Positions 31,698-42,185 of a stretch of 64,000 bases of DNA are shown here, piece after piece. This stretch comes from Niallia circulans NBRC 13626. GTDB lineage: Bacteria > Bacillota > Bacilli > Bacillales > Cytobacillaceae. The notes below the pieces were generated by a model. It was not told the DNA's origin, did not search any database, and was given only the letters and a program-made list of their open reading frames with translations. Positions within the stretch are counted from its first letter, which is position 1; each line of letters begins with the position of its first letter. The stretch is from assembly GCF_001591585.1 (NCBI RefSeq), contig NZ_BCVE01000016.1:1-64000 (forward strand), written 5' to 3'. The position numbers and the translations under genes are program-made.

Positions 31698-32339
31698 TTA
31701 CTTCCCTGTCTTTTCTTCATGGCGCGCTTCTAGCACCTGCAAAATCTCAGAAAATGGAAGTTTTTGTTCTCGTAATAAGACAAATAAATGGTAAAGAAGG
31801 TCAGATGCTTCCCACTTCAATTCTTCTGAGTCGCGATTTTTTGCAGCAATAATAACTTCGGCGGCTTCTTCGCCAACTTTCTTGAGAATTTTATCTACTC
31901 CCTTTTCAAATAGATACGTTGTATAGGTACCTTCTGGGCGCTTAATATCTCTTTCTTCAATAACTTTTTCTAAGTTAGCAAGAATTTGAAAGTCCGCTGA
32001 AGTTACATCCCTTTCTTTGTTTTGATACATACTGTCTACAAAACAGCTTGTTGTTCCATTATGGCAAGCGGGTCCATTCGGTTGAATCAGTACTACTAAT
32101 GCATCTTGATCACAGTCGTATTTTATTTCTACAATAGATTGTGTATTTCCACTTGTTCCTCCTTTATGCCATAATTCCTGTCTAGACCTGCTATAAAACC
32201 ATGTCTCTCCGGTGCTCATGGATTTTTCTAATGATTCTTTATTCATATAAGCCAGGGTTAACACCTCTTTTGTCACAACATCCTGTACGACAGCAGGTAT
32301 TAATCCTTTTTCATCAAATTTCAATTCATCTAATATCAT
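31698..32339 (-). CDS. hisIE: Bifunctional phosphoribosyl-AMP cyclohydrolase / phosphoribosyl-ATP pyrophosphatase
   Basis: 213 residues, a HisI-HisE fusion. The N-terminal cyclohydrolase domain (about 1-110) has [19 protein letters not shown], the metal-binding [11 protein letters not shown] and the zinc Cys in [12 protein letters not shown]. The C-terminal pyrophosphatase domain has [14 protein letters not shown] and [15 protein letters not shown]. It catalyses steps 2 and 3 of histidine synthesis. Last gene of the his operon; overlaps the hisF stop by 4 bases. Confidence 0.97.
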   Translation of the reverse strand: MILDELKFDEKGLIPAVVQDVVTKEVLTLAYMNKESLEKSMSTGETWFYSRSRQELWHKGGTSGNTQSIVEIKYDCDQDALVVLIQPNGPACHNGTTSCFVDSMYQNKERDVTSADFQILANLEKVIEERDIKRPEGTYTTYLFEKGVDKILKKVGEEAAEVIIAAKNRDSEELKWEASDLLYHLFVLLREQKLPFSEILQVLEARHEEKTGK

Positions 32340-33094
32340 CTTACAAGCACTCCTTTTTCCTTTAAATAGCTCTTCACTTCCAAAACAGATGTTTCTTTAT
32401 AATGGAAAATGGAAGCCGCAAGTGCAGCATCAGCTTTGCCATCTTTAAATGCCTCTTCAAAATGTGCGGCGTTGCCGGCTCCTCCAGAAGCGATTACTGG
32501 AACAGAAACAGCCTCACTTACCGCTTTGGTCAATGCTAAGTTAAATCCCTTCTTCTCCCCATCCGTATCCATGCTTGTTAATAATATTTCCCCTGCTCCT
32601 AAAGCAACAGCCTCTTTTGCCCATGTGATTACATCCTTATCTACTGGTTTCCTTCCACCATGGGTATAGACACGCCATGTACCAAGCTCAGTATCATATT
32701 TAGCATCAATGGCAACAACGATACATTGAGATCCAAAAAAATTAGCTCCCTCTTCAATCAAAGCAGGATTTAACACTGCTGCTGTATTTAAAGATACTTT
32801 ATCGGCACCAGCCCGCAGAATCTTCTTCATATCTTCTAGGGAGTTTATTCCTCCTCCAACAGTAAAAGGAATGGCAAGCTCGGATGCAACTTCTTTTACT
32901 ACCTCCACCATTGTTTTTCTACCTTCATGTGATGCAGAAATGTCGAGAAATACAAGCTCATCTGCTCCTTGTTCATCATAGAAACGCGCTAATTCAACGG
33001 GATCCCCCGCATCTCTTAATTGAACAAATTGAATTCCTTTGACCACACGTCCCTCTTTTACGTCTAAACATGGAATAATTCGCTTCGTTAACAT
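32336..33094 (-). CDS. hisF: Imidazole glycerol phosphate synthase subunit HisF
   Basis: 252 residues, beta/alpha barrel. Catalytic Asp in [13 protein letters not shown] and Asp near 130 in VAIDAKYD, phosphate-binding [12 protein letters not shown] and IASGGAGN. With HisH it makes imidazole glycerol phosphate and AICAR. ATG start with GAGGAG upstream; 26 bases after hisA. Confidence 0.97.
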   Translation of the reverse strand: MLTKRIIPCLDVKEGRVVKGIQFVQLRDAGDPVELARFYDEQGADELVFLDISASHEGRKTMVEVVKEVASELAIPFTVGGGINSLEDMKKILRAGADKVSLNTAAVLNPALIEEGANFFGSQCIVVAIDAKYDTELGTWRVYTHGGRKPVDKDVITWAKEAVALGAGEILLTSMDTDGEKKGFNLALTKAVSEAVSVPVIASGGAGNAAHFEEAFKDGKADAALAASIFHYKETSVLEVKSYLKEKGVLVR

Positions 33095-33120
33095 TAATAA
33101 ACTCCTCTCACCATATCCAG

Positions 33121-33846
33121 TTACTTCCCATTCAATCGTTCTAAAGCCTCTCGGAGCGTGAATTTTTTTTCATATAATGCTTTACCAATAATGGCACCTT
33201 TAGAGTCGCTTTCCTTTAGTTGGTTCAAATCTTGTATACTGCTGATTCCTCCAGATGCGATCACTTCTTTTTTCGTTATCAGAGCCATTTCTTCAATCGC
33301 TTTAACATTGGGTCCACTTAGCATTCCATCTGTTGCAATATCCGTAAAAATAAAAGTTTCCGCCCCAGCATCTGCAAAGCGTTTTCCAAGTTCTACTGCT
33401 TTTACTTCTGAAGTGGACAGCCAACCATGTGTCGCAACAAATCCATTTTTTGCATCGATACCTATCACTATTCCCTTTCCATATTTGCGGATCATCTTGA
33501 TCGCAAAGTCTGGCTGTGAAACAGCGATACTGCCAATTATTACTCTTGTTATCCCATTCTCAAGGTAATGGACAATATCTTCTTCTTTCCTAATACCGCC
33601 ACCAATTTGCACTTTTACCCCTAATTTTGTTGCTGTATCAATGACAAATTGATCATTTACTTTCTTGCCGTCCTTCGCACCATCTAGATCAACCATATGA
33701 ATCCACTTCGCACCTTGGTCTACAAAGCTTTTTGCCATATCAAATGGTGAATCTCCATAAATAGTTTCTTTTTCATAATCCCCTTGCAGTAAACGAACAC
33801 ACTTTCCGCCTCGCATATCAATGGCTGGATATAAAGTAAAGGTCAT
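33121..33846 (-). CDS. hisA: Phosphoribosylformimino-5-aminoimidazole carboxamide ribotide isomerase
   Basis: 241 residues, beta/alpha barrel homologous to HisF. Catalytic Asp in [40 protein letters not shown] and IASGGISS. Performs step 4 of histidine synthesis. 5 bases after hisH, so tightly coupled. Confidence 0.97.
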   Translation of the reverse strand: MTFTLYPAIDMRGGKCVRLLQGDYEKETIYGDSPFDMAKSFVDQGAKWIHMVDLDGAKDGKKVNDQFVIDTATKLGVKVQIGGGIRKEEDIVHYLENGITRVIIGSIAVSQPDFAIKMIRKYGKGIVIGIDAKNGFVATHGWLSTSEVKAVELGKRFADAGAETFIFTDIATDGMLSGPNVKAIEEMALITKKEVIASGGISSIQDLNQLKESDSKGAIIGKALYEKKFTLREALERLNGK

Positions 33847-33851
33847 CTTGT

Positions 33852-34475
33852 TTATCCTTTCTGTATTAAATTAGCGAAGTTGCTTAATAATTGCATTCCC
33901 AATTTGCTACTTTTCTCTGGATGAAATTGCATGCCAAACACATTGTTTCTTCCTACTACTGCTGGAACCTCTTTATCATAGGAACAGCTTGCTATAATAA
34001 CGTCTTCTTTTGTTTCTGCATAATAAGAATGCACAAAATAAACGAAATCATCGTTCAAATCAGGTGTGACTAAAGACTCTCTTTTAAAATGCAGCTTATT
34101 CCAGCCCATATGAGGAACTTTATAGGCAGTACCATCACCTGTAATGCCAGGAAAGCGAACCACTTTTCCAGGTAATAAATTTAACCCTTCACTATATCCA
34201 TACTCCTCACTTGATTCGAACAATAACTGCATCCCCAAGCAAATGCCTAACAAAGGCCTCCCACTATCAACAAATACAGAAATCATTTCAGATAGGCCCG
34301 TCTTCTTTAATTTTTCCATTGCATCTTTAAACGCTCCTACGCCTGGAAGAATCAATGCATCTGCCTGAAGTAATCTATCTTTATCCTCTGAAATAAAATA
34401 GGGAGCATCTAATCTTTCTAACGCTTTACTTACGCTGAACAAATTCCCCATTCCATAGTCAATAATTCCGATCAT
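33852..34475 (-). CDS. hisH: Imidazole glycerol phosphate synthase glutaminase subunit HisH
   Basis: 207 residues, class I glutamine amidotransferase. Nucleophile Cys in [16 protein letters not shown], His and Glu in [14 protein letters not shown]. It supplies ammonia to HisF. The start follows the hisB stop directly. Confidence 0.97.
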   Translation of the reverse strand: MIGIIDYGMGNLFSVSKALERLDAPYFISEDKDRLLQADALILPGVGAFKDAMEKLKKTGLSEMISVFVDSGRPLLGICLGMQLLFESSEEYGYSEGLNLLPGKVVRFPGITGDGTAYKVPHMGWNKLHFKRESLVTPDLNDDFVYFVHSYYAETKEDVIIASCSYDKEVPAVVGRNNVFGMQFHPEKSSKLGMQLLSNFANLIQKG

Positions 34476-35063
34476 TTACAGCATCCCTTTCGTGGAAGGA
34501 ATCCCCTTTATTCTAGGGTCAATTGTTGTTGCTTCATCTAATGCTCGTGCCATTGCTTTAAAGATTGCTTCGATCATATGATGAGTATTTTTCCCATAAT
34601 GCAAAATAACGTGAAGATTCATTCTAGCTTCTAACGCTAGTTTCCAGAGAAACTCATGAACCAGTTCTGTATCAAAGGTTCCTACTTTATCATTTGGAAA
34701 CTCTGCTCGGAATTCTAAATGAGGTCTATTGCTTAAATCGATAACCACTTGTGCTAATGTTTCATCCATCGGCACAAAGCTATTCCCATAGCGTTTAATC
34801 CCTCTTTTATTTCCAAGCGCATCTTTAATAGCCAATCCTAAACATATCCCAATATCCTCTGTCGTATGGTGATCATCTACTTCAATATCTCCATTCGCTT
34901 GGACTGTTAAATTAAATTGGCCATGTTTGGTAAATAAGTCGAGCATATGATTCATAAATGGTACACCTGTATCTAGTTCAGAAACTCCTTCTCCGTCTAC
35001 ATTAAACGATAACTGAATGTTCGTCTCACCTGTTTTTCTACTAATTGCAGCCGTCCTTGCCAT
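34476..35063 (-). CDS. hisB: Imidazoleglycerol-phosphate dehydratase
   Basis: 195 residues, the monofunctional form without a phosphatase domain. Metal-binding motifs PFMNHMLDLFTKHG, VDDHHTTEDIG and later FLWKLALEARMNLHV with GKNTHHMIEAIFKA. Step 7 of histidine synthesis. Histidinol-phosphate phosphatase must be encoded elsewhere. Confidence 0.97.
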   Translation of the reverse strand: MARTAAISRKTGETNIQLSFNVDGEGVSELDTGVPFMNHMLDLFTKHGQFNLTVQANGDIEVDDHHTTEDIGICLGLAIKDALGNKRGIKRYGNSFVPMDETLAQVVIDLSNRPHLEFRAEFPNDKVGTFDTELVHEFLWKLALEARMNLHVILHYGKNTHHMIEAIFKAMARALDEATTIDPRIKGIPSTKGML

Positions 35064-35104
35064 TTTCCTTCCTCCTTTTATTATGTAGGTCTTTCAACTA
35101 GCGT

Positions 35105-36373
35105 CTAATCATCATATCGCGCTTCTATTGCTCTTGCGTGAGCTTCTAACCCTTCTAAGCGGGCAAATTTGGCTATTTTATGGGCGTTTTCTTTAAATGC
35201 TGCTTCACTATAATGAGTGATACTTGATTTCTTTTGGAAATCATCTACGTTTAGTGGATTGGAGAATCTTGCTGTTCCATTTGTCGGTAAAACGTGGTTT
35301 GTTCCAGCAAAATAATCTCCGACTGGCTCTGAGCTATATCTTCCTATAAAAATGGATCCTGCGTGACGGATATGTTCGAGGATATCGTATGGATTCTTTG
35401 TTAGGATTTCTAAATGTTCTGGCGCAATGGTATTGATGACTGCGACAGCCTTATCCAATGTTTCTACAACCACTATTAATCCATATTGGTCAATTGATTT
35501 TTCCGCTATTTCCTTACGTGGTAAATCATTTAACTGCTGCTTCACTTCTTGAGAGACCTCTTTAGCTAATAAAATAGAAGTAGTAACAAGAACAGAGGAA
35601 GCTCTTTCGTCATGCTCTGCCTGTGATAATAAGTCTGCAGCAATTTCTTTGGCACTTGCTGTTTCATCAGCTATAATGGCAATTTCACTTGGTCCTGCAA
35701 TCATATCAATAGCAACATCGCCAAAAACTTCTCTTTTTGCAAGGGCAACAAAGATATTTCCAGGGCCGACAATCTTATCAACTTTCTCAATTGATTCCGT
35801 GCCGTACGCTAATGCTGCAATAGCTTGAGCGCCTCCCACTTTGTAAATTTCCTTTACCCCAGCAATATCAGCTGCTACTAAGACAGCACTAGGAAGAATT
35901 CCATTTTCATTCGGTGGAGATACCATAACTATCCGCTGAACTCCTGCAACTAATGCTGGAATGACGTTCATTAATACAGACGAAGGATAAGCTGCTGTTC
36001 CCCCTGGAACATAAACACCAACGGAATCTAATGGGAGAATCCGTTGACCAAGAACGGAGCCATTGTCTTGGGTAAAATCCCATGAGGTTTTCAGCTGCTT
36101 TTGATGGTATTCTTTAATATTTGCGGCTGCCTCTTTTATAATTGAAACCATTTCCTCTTCTACATGATTGTAAGCAGCTGCTACCTCTTCTTCCTTCACC
36201 CGAAGACATGTCAATTCGGCTTTATCCCATTTTTTTGTATATTCAATTAAAGCTTGATCACCACTTCTTTTTACCTCTCCCATAATCTCCCGGACCGCTT
36301 TTCGCTGTTCTTCCGTACCTGCATCAACAGAGCGCTTTAAACTAATATTCTCAATATCTGTCACAATTCTCAT
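35105..36373 (-). CDS. hisD: Histidinol dehydrogenase
   Basis: 422 residues, normal length. Conserved YVPGGTAAYPSSVLMNVIPA, IDMIAGPSEIAIIAD, LLSQAEHDERASS with a catalytic Glu/His pair, APEHLEI and PTNGTARFSNPL. Catalyses the last two oxidation steps of histidine synthesis using zinc and NAD. 41 bases before hisB. Confidence 0.97.
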   Translation of the reverse strand: MRIVTDIENISLKRSVDAGTEEQRKAVREIMGEVKRSGDQALIEYTKKWDKAELTCLRVKEEEVAAAYNHVEEEMVSIIKEAAANIKEYHQKQLKTSWDFTQDNGSVLGQRILPLDSVGVYVPGGTAAYPSSVLMNVIPALVAGVQRIVMVSPPNENGILPSAVLVAADIAGVKEIYKVGGAQAIAALAYGTESIEKVDKIVGPGNIFVALAKREVFGDVAIDMIAGPSEIAIIADETASAKEIAADLLSQAEHDERASSVLVTTSILLAKEVSQEVKQQLNDLPRKEIAEKSIDQYGLIVVVETLDKAVAVINTIAPEHLEILTKNPYDILEHIRHAGSIFIGRYSSEPVGDYFAGTNHVLPTNGTARFSNPLNVDDFQKKSSITHYSEAAFKENAHKIAKFARLEGLEAHARAIEARYDD

Positions 36374-36392
36374 CTAGAATACTCCTTATTCG

Positions 36393-37037
36393 TTATTTCA
36401 CACTTTGTTTCGACTTTACTACTGGCTGAAGCCGCTCTACTAATTCACTAATTCGTCTGTCCTTCAATCGATAGCTTGCAGGATTGACAATTAATCTTGA
36501 AGTAATATCTACGATTCTTTCGTATTCAATCAGGCCATTCTCAGCGAGTGTCTTTCCTGTCGAAACAATATCGACAATTCGATCTGTTAAGCCGATAATT
36601 GGTGCAAGCTCAATGGAACCATTCAGCTTAATAATTTCTACTTGAGAGCCTTGTTCACGAAAATAGGCTGCTGCCACATTAGGATATTTTGTCGCAATTC
36701 TAGGAGCAATTTCATTCAGTTCTGTATGAGGAAGCCCTGCTACTGCTAAATAACAGGCACTAATATGTAAATCTAGCAATTCATATACGTCTCTTTCTTC
36801 CTCAAGCATGACATCCTTTCCTGCAATCCCCAAATCTGCTACTCCATGCTCCACATAGGTAGGAACATCCATGGGCTTAGCCAAGATAAAGCGAAAGTTT
36901 TCTTCTTCAACCTCTATAATTAATTTCCGGGAGTCGTCAAACTCTGCTGGTAAACGAAAGCCTGCATCTCTTAATAAATCAGCTGCCTCTTCGAAAATTC
37001 TTCCCTTTGGCATTGCGATAGTTAGCATGTCATTCAT
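36393..37037 (-). CDS. hisG: ATP phosphoribosyltransferase, short form
   Basis: 214 residues, the short HisG that lacks the C-terminal regulatory domain and needs HisZ. Marks are [28 protein letters not shown] and the PRPP-binding [20 protein letters not shown]. Catalyses the first committed step of histidine synthesis. Starts 4 bases inside the hisZ end. Confidence 0.97.
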   Translation of the reverse strand: MNDMLTIAMPKGRIFEEAADLLRDAGFRLPAEFDDSRKLIIEVEEENFRFILAKPMDVPTYVEHGVADLGIAGKDVMLEEERDVYELLDLHISACYLAVAGLPHTELNEIAPRIATKYPNVAAAYFREQGSQVEIIKLNGSIELAPIIGLTDRIVDIVSTGKTLAENGLIEYERIVDITSRLIVNPASYRLKDRRISELVERLQPVVKSKQSVK

Positions 37038-38218
37038 TTGATCACCTCCACCCGTTTTTTCCCGACCAATAGTGTGATTTCACTATACTGTTTTGTACAG
37101 GCATCTACATCTTTCACTCCATTAATATCTTGCGTAATGACATGGATGCCAGCACGCCTTTTTTCTTGTGCTAATAGAAACGCTTCTTTTCTGCGTTCAT
37201 TACTAAATAAAATACATTCGATTATGGTCGTTTTTGCCACCTTACCTAATGCTTCTAATAGTCGATCCACTCGAATAGCAAAACCAGTTGCTCCAGTGTC
37301 TTTGCCGAATTTTTCTAATAGCAAATCATACCGGCCCCCACTTCCAATGGGAAAGCCCACGCCTTCTGCATATACCTCATATACAATGCCAGTATAGTAG
37401 CTCATATGACTGACAAGTGATAAATCAAATGTCACTCTATCTGCTACTTCGTAATCTATGAGAATGTCCTTTAGCTGTTTTAAGTCATCTATTGCTTTTA
37501 TGCCTTGATCTCCTTCCATTAATTGATAGGCAAGGTTAATCACTTCTTCTTTTCCTCTAAGCGTTAGGAAGTCATTTAAGCGCTGTTTATCAATACTTGA
37601 TAAAGCAAGCTGTTCTACATGCTGACGATAGCCGACATAATTTTTCTCATATAGGTATTTGGTTAAACTGTCCACTCTATCTTTTGTTCCAAGAATTTGT
37701 TGGAAAAATGATTGGACAAAGCCAATATGTCCTACCGAAACTTGATAGTTTTTCACTCCTGCTTGTTGAAGAGAGGAAATAAGTAGAGAAATTCCTTCTC
37801 CATCCGCACTAATGGTTTTATCGCCAATATATTCAACACCTATTTGTTCAAACTCCGCCGGTCTGCCGCCTTCCCGCTGCTGTGCTCGAAACACGGACGC
37901 ATTATAGGCAAGGCGTAATGGCAAATCTTCTGATAGAAGCTTAGATGCCGCTACTCTTGCTATTGGCGCGGTCATATCTGGGCGAAGAACTAGTGTGTGT
38001 CCCTGCTGATCCAATAATTTAAAAAGCTGCTGGTCTAAAATAGCGGAGGCTGTGCCGACTGTTTCATAGTATTCTAATGTCGGAGTTTCAATAAATTGAT
38101 AACCCCATTTTTTAATTTCTGTATCTATTTTTTGTTTTACTTTATATTTTCTTTCGTAAATCGCTGGTAATGTATCTCTCATGCCTAATGGCTTTTCAAA
38201 CATAAATAAGCTACTCAT
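37034..38218 (-). CDS. hisZ: ATP phosphoribosyltransferase regulatory subunit HisZ
   Basis: About 394 residues, a histidyl-tRNA synthetase paralogue without tRNA-binding domain that forms the active complex with short His[34 protein letters not shown] and [12 protein letters not shown] correspond to class II synthetase motifs. ATGs at 38219-38221 and 38216-38218 compete; the second has better spacing from GAGGTG. First gene of the his operon. Confidence 0.94.
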   Translation of the reverse strand: MSSLFMFEKPLGMRDTLPAIYERKYKVKQKIDTEIKKWGYQFIETPTLEYYETVGTASAILDQQLFKLLDQQGHTLVLRPDMTAPIARVAASKLLSEDLPLRLAYNASVFRAQQREGGRPAEFEQIGVEYIGDKTISADGEGISLLISSLQQAGVKNYQVSVGHIGFVQSFFQQILGTKDRVDSLTKYLYEKNYVGYRQHVEQLALSSIDKQRLNDFLTLRGKEEVINLAYQLMEGDQGIKAIDDLKQLKDILIDYEVADRVTFDLSLVSHMSYYTGIVYEVYAEGVGFPIGSGGRYDLLLEKFGKDTGATGFAIRVDRLLEALGKVAKTTIIECILFSNERRKEAFLLAQEKRRAGIHVITQDINGVKDVDACTKQYSEITLLVGKKRVEVIK

Positions 38219-38291
38219 CATTACACCTCGTGTTTTAAAATTCCGAATGCTTTAGTTCGCTAATATACTACCAAATTAAAGAGTTGTTTTT

Positions 38292-38320
38292 AGTGTACTC
38301 TTCGTCTGATTCGAGGTCAA
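38292..38320 (-). promoter_or_regulatory. Sigma-A promoter of the his operon
   Basis: On the minus strand TTGACC (38315-38320), 17 bp, TACACT (38292-38297), giving a leader of about 65 bases before hisZ. I see no T-box or attenuator in this short leader. Confidence 0.6.
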
Positions 38321-38443
38321 GAGAAAAGTTTCATTTATTAGATCTTTCTAAAAAATCCAAGACTAATAAATTCCTTATATAATTCTTTCGATAAATTCCA
38401 TTTATTGTTATACCCCTCTTTATTTTTTATTTATTCTGATATT

Positions 38444-38507
38444 TTAAAAAAGACCTATCTTTTCATTACTCCTAGAAACTTATTCTTGAAATAATGGACA
38501 GATAGGT
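38444..38507 (-). terminator. Terminator after yvoF
   Basis: ACCTATCT (38453-38460) and AGATAGGT (38500-38507) form the stem base; on the minus strand CTTTTTT follows. It separates the hprK-lgt-ppaX-yvoF operon from the his promoter. Confidence 0.7.
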
Positions 38508-38515
38508 ATTTCTAT

Positions 38516-39049
38516 TTATTCATCTAAAACATAGGAAGGCTCATTTCGTTTACGTTCTTCCATTTGTTCTGCGGTATAAATGATTTGCATCGGATTTCCC
38601 CCAACAAAGCTTCCTGCCGGGACGTCCTTATGTACTAATGTACCTGCAGATACAATCGCACGGTCACCAATTGTCACACCTGGAAGAATAGTGGTATTGG
38701 CGCCAATCATGACTTCATCGCCAATTTCAACCTCTCCTAGCCTATATTCCTCTATTAAATATTCATGGGCAAGAATAGTGGTATTGTAGCCTATGACACT
38801 ATTCTTGCCGACCTTAATTTTTTCTGGAAACATAATATCAAGCATTACCATTAAAGCAAAGGAGGTTTGTTCTCCCACCCGCATTTTTAATAGCTTTCGG
38901 TACATCCAATTTTTCACTTTCAAAAAAGGCATATATCTTGCTGTCTGAATAACAATAAAATTTTTAATTACTTTCAAAAACGGAACTGTTTTATAAACAT
39001 GCCATAAGGAATTTGATCCACTAACCGGATATCTCGTCGTTTTTCTCAT
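38516..39049 (-). CDS. Hexapeptide-repeat acyltransferase (YvoF type)
   Basis: 177 residues. The C-terminal half (about 75-165) has left-handed beta-helix hexapeptide repeats, [30 protein letters not shown] and [15 protein letters not shown], ending [16 protein letters not shown], as in maltose O-acetyltransferase-type enzymes. The acyl acceptor is unknown. Start overlaps the ppaX stop by 4 bases. The conserved position after ppaX matches B. subtilis yvoF. Confidence 0.88.
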   Translation of the reverse strand: MRKTTRYPVSGSNSLWHVYKTVPFLKVIKNFIVIQTARYMPFLKVKNWMYRKLLKMRVGEQTSFALMVMLDIMFPEKIKVGKNSVIGYNTTILAHEYLIEEYRLGEVEIGDEVMIGANTTILPGVTIGDRAIVSAGTLVHKDVPAGSFVGGNPMQIIYTAEQMEERKRNEPSYVLDE

Positions 39050-39699
39050 GTTTGTTGTACTTCAGGAATAGAAAGGATGTCTTTCATATTCTCAAAAATA
39101 TAATCAGGATTATATGCCTGCAAAAATTCTTTCCCCTTTAGCGTCCAAGCAACACCCGCTGTTAAAGTACCTGCATTTTTCCCAGACAAAATATCGTGTT
39201 TATTATCTCCAACCATAATCGCTTCGCTAGGGGAAGCCTTTAATTTTTCAAGAGCAAGAAGAACCGGCTCGGGATCTGGTTTAGCTTTTGTTACATGATC
39301 TAAAGCAACCACTACATCAAAAAATTCATCTAGCTTCGTCAATTTCAAGCCCATTTCCACTACATCGGAAAGTTTCGTTGATACAATTGCCAGCTTAAAG
39401 CCTCTTTGCTTTAATTCTTTCATAGCATCGTACACACCATCAAATATCGTAACAATCTTATCGTGATTCGCAATATTATAAGAGCGGTACATTGCCATCA
39501 TTTCTGGAGCACGCATTTTATCAATCGACTCAAATGTTTCCAATAATGGTGGTCCCATAAAAGGAATGACATCAACTCGTTTATATTTTCCTGGGTAATA
39601 ATGATTTAATGTATGTAAGTAGGAGGAAATAATTAATTCATTTGTATTTATTAGCGTTCCATCCAAATCAAATAATGCTGTATTAATCTTTCCAGTCAA
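39046..39699 (-). CDS. ppaX: Pyrophosphatase PpaX (HAD family)
   Basis: 217 residues. HAD motifs: nucleophile Asp in [24 protein letters not shown] (motif II), [11 protein letters not shown] (motif III) and [12 protein letters not shown] (motif IV). In Bacillus it hydrolyses pyrophosphate released when HPr kinase/phosphorylase dephosphorylates HPr-Ser-P. The TTG at 39697-39699 is preferred over ATG 39708 because the latter directly abuts AAAGGA and because [16 protein letters not shown] fits the family length. It shares an operon with hprK. Confidence 0.9.
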   Translation of the reverse strand: MTGKINTALFDLDGTLINTNELIISSYLHTLNHYYPGKYKRVDVIPFMGPPLLETFESIDKMRAPEMMAMYRSYNIANHDKIVTIFDGVYDAMKELKQRGFKLAIVSTKLSDVVEMGLKLTKLDEFFDVVVALDHVTKAKPDPEPVLLALEKLKASPSEAIMVGDNKHDILSGKNAGTLTAGVAWTLKGKEFLQAYNPDYIFENMKDILSIPEVQQT

Positions 39700-39720
39700 C
39701 CTAAACATTCCTTTCCATGA

Positions 39721-40533
39721 TTAACCATTTGCATCTAAATAACGTTCACTCGCAATACCCGTTTTCCGTCTATAAGCGATACAGATAATAGAAATGACAA
39801 TTAACGCTAAAGAAATTAATTGAGCCATCCGTAAGTCACCTATCATAAGGCTGTCTGTTCTCATTCCTTCGATAAAGAATCTTCCAATCGAATACCAAAT
39901 AACATAAGATAAAAAGATTTCTCCTCTACGTAAGTTCACTTTCCGTAAAACTAGTAAAATCACGAATCCAACAATATTCCATAATGATTCATATAAAAAA
40001 GTAGGATGATAGTAAGTGCCGTTAATATACATTTGATCGATAATAAAATTCGGCAAATGTAAGCCTTCTAAAAAGGAACGTGTGACTTCTTCGCCATGTG
40101 CCTCTTGATTCATAAAGTTGCCCCAACGGCCAATAGCTTGTCCCAGAATTAGACTAGGTGCAGCGATGTCTGCCATTTTCCAGAAGGAAATATCCTTTTT
40201 CTTTGTAAAAATATAAGTAGTTACGATTGCACCAATTAAAGCTCCATGAATGGCAATTCCACCATTCCAAATTTTCGGTATATCCCCTAGATGATCTTTA
40301 TAGTAGCTCCATTCAAAAATGACATAGTAAATTCGCGCACATATAATGGAAATCGGGATTGCCCATAACATTAAATCAGGGAAGTCATCCTTTCCAAGTC
40401 CTCTTCTATTTCCTTCTCGCATTGCAATAATAAGAGCAAGAATCAATCCAGAGCCAATGATAAGTCCGTACCATCTAACATCAATCGGCCCTAACGAAAA
40501 AGCAATTGGATCAATTGGTTGTATATCTTCCAT
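39721..40533 (-). CDS. lgt: Prolipoprotein diacylglyceryl transferase
   Basis: 270 residues with seven predicted membrane helices. The signature [13 protein letters not shown] is complete, with [12 protein letters not shown] and a C-terminal [13 protein letters not shown]. It transfers diacylglycerol to the lipobox Cys of lipoproteins at the membrane. Lies 47 bases after hprK. B. subtilis has yvoD between lgt and ppaX; it is absent here. Confidence 0.97.
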   Translation of the reverse strand: MEDIQPIDPIAFSLGPIDVRWYGLIIGSGLILALIIAMREGNRRGLGKDDFPDLMLWAIPISIICARIYYVIFEWSYYKDHLGDIPKIWNGGIAIHGALIGAIVTTYIFTKKKDISFWKMADIAAPSLILGQAIGRWGNFMNQEAHGEEVTRSFLEGLHLPNFIIDQMYINGTYYHPTFLYESLWNIVGFVILLVLRKVNLRRGEIFLSYVIWYSIGRFFIEGMRTDSLMIGDLRMAQLISLALIVISIICIAYRRKTGIASERYLDANG

Positions 40534-40580
40534 TCGATTTCCTCCTATTTCCCATGTTTTTACTATTTACTTCTAGCTAT

Positions 40581-41510
40581 TTATTTTCGTTCGTCAGATA
40601 TAACATTGTTTAATTTATTCGTGAATTGTTCGGCTGCATTAACACCCATTCTTTTTAAACGGAAATTCATTGCTGCGACCTCAATAATTACCGCTAAATT
40701 TCGCCCAGGGCGAACTGGAATTGTCAGCTTTGTTACTTCTGTATCAATTATTTTCATTTTTTCTTCATCTAAACCTAAACGGTCATATTGCTTGTTCTGC
40801 TCCCATAATTCCAGAGACATAACTAAAGATATCTTTTTGTGGGTACGTACAGCCCCAGCTCCAAAAAGCGTCATGACATTAATGATACCTAATCCACGGA
40901 TTTCCAATAGATGTTCAATTAACTCTGGTGAACTACCAACAATTAAATTCTCATCTTCTTGGCGTATCTCCACACAATCATCAGCAACTAATCGATGCCC
41001 GCGCTTTACAAGCTCAAGGGCTGTTTCACTTTTACCAACACCACTTTTACCAGTAATTAAAACGCCCACACCATAAATATCAACAAGTACCCCGTGAACT
41101 GCTGTCGTTGGTGCTAATTTTCTTTCTAAGAAGTTTGTAAGACGACTGGAAAAAAGCGATGTTTTATGCTTGGATCGTAGTACAGGTACAGCTAATTCTT
41201 CTGATGCCTCTATTAATTGAGGAGGCACCTCCATATTTCGTGTAATGATAATTCCAGGCGTTGTATCACTACATAATTTAGTTAAGCGATTTGCTCTATC
41301 TTCCTCACTTAACCGTTCGGCAAAGGTCAGTTCTGTCTTCCCTAACAACTGAACACGTTCTGCTGGATAATAATTAAAATAGCCGGCCATCTCGAGACCT
41401 GGTCTTGATATATCACTAACTGTAATTGGTCGATTAATTCCCTCTTCTCCACTTACAATTTCTAAATCAAACTCTTCGATAACATCTTTTATTAGTACTT
41501 TCGCTGCCAT
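40581..41510 (-). CDS. hprK: HPr kinase/phosphorylase
   Basis: 309 residues. P-loop GKSGVGKS at 154-161 and the HprK signature [19 protein letters not shown] near 202. It phosphorylates HPr and Crh at Ser46 in response to fructose bisphosphate and removes that phosphate at high phosphate levels. It is the central sensor of carbon catabolite repression. First gene of the hprK-lgt-ppaX-yvoF operon. Confidence 0.97.
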   Translation of the reverse strand: MAAKVLIKDVIEEFDLEIVSGEEGINRPITVSDISRPGLEMAGYFNYYPAERVQLLGKTELTFAERLSEEDRANRLTKLCSDTTPGIIITRNMEVPPQLIEASEELAVPVLRSKHKTSLFSSRLTNFLERKLAPTTAVHGVLVDIYGVGVLITGKSGVGKSETALELVKRGHRLVADDCVEIRQEDENLIVGSSPELIEHLLEIRGLGIINVMTLFGAGAVRTHKKISLVMSLELWEQNKQYDRLGLDEEKMKIIDTEVTKLTIPVRPGRNLAVIIEVAAMNFRLKRMGVNAAEQFTNKLNNVISDERK

Positions 41511-41649
41511 GAAGCTCCTCCTTTAAAGGTCATTGCTGTTAAGTTTTTATAAACAGTATAGGGTGTTTAAGGTAGTTTTTTTTAGAATTCCATATTCACC
41601 TTATTTTAGCATTAAACTCTAAATATATGCTAGAATTCAGTCAAAATAA

Positions 41650-41712
41650 TAAGAAAAGCTGCTAAGTAAAGCAATGGTCTTTTCTCCACTCCTTTACTCG
41701 GCAGCTTTTATC
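41650..41712 (-). terminator. yvlD terminator
   Basis: AAAAGCTGCTAAGTAAAG and CTTTACTCGGCAGCTTTT form a long stem with a small mismatch around a 19-base loop (about 41654-41709). On the minus strand the stem begins at the yvlD stop codon and ends in CTTATT. Confidence 0.75.
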
Positions 41713-42061
41713 CTTTTCCTCGCAGAACTGTGTTTTGAACAATTATATTGCAAAGTGACAGCAGAATGCTAAAAAGTAAACACATACCAAAACTCGAAAT
41801 TTCAAAACTATCTCCCATTAGCCTGTCTGTTAATGACAGCGTAATAGCGTTGATGACAAATAAAAATAGCCCAAGCGATAACACTGTTACAGGTAACGTC
41901 AATAAAATTAAAATTGGTTTGACAATAATATTTAGCAAGGATAAAATCACACTTGCCCCAATTGCCGCACCTATTCCCGATAAATAAAATTGTTCCTGAA
42001 ATAAACCAGCTAATGCTACAAAGAAAATAGCATTAATCAGTATTCCGATTATCCATCTCAT
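41708..42061 (-). CDS. YvlD-type phage-holin-family membrane protein
   Basis: 117 residues with four hydrophobic segments and short loops (INAIFFVALAGLF, GASVILSLLNIIVKPILILL, LGLFLFVINAITLSLTDRL). The NIIVKPILILLTLPVTVL segment is typical of the YvlD/DUF family (phage holin family 4). Probably a membrane stress protein as part of the yvl group. ATG with AAGGAG. It lies 124 bases after the yvlB-like gene; a small hairpin (42115-42141) is in the gap. Confidence 0.85.
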   Translation of the reverse strand: MRWIIGILINAIFFVALAGLFQEQFYLSGIGAAIGASVILSLLNIIVKPILILLTLPVTVLSLGLFLFVINAITLSLTDRLMGDSFEISSFGMCLLFSILLSLCNIIVQNTVLRGKG

Positions 42062-42185
42062 TCCAATTACTCCTTATTAAACACAGAAGAAGCTGATTAA
42101 TTTAAGATACAGAAGAAGACAACTTTTTATTTCTTGTCTTCTCCAACGTGCAGTCCATGTATCTTATCCAATTCTTCTATTAAAA

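Noticed and set aside
38222-38291. T-box or attenuator in the his operon leader
   Set aside because: The leader is about 65 bases and contains no T-box sequence or competing stems.
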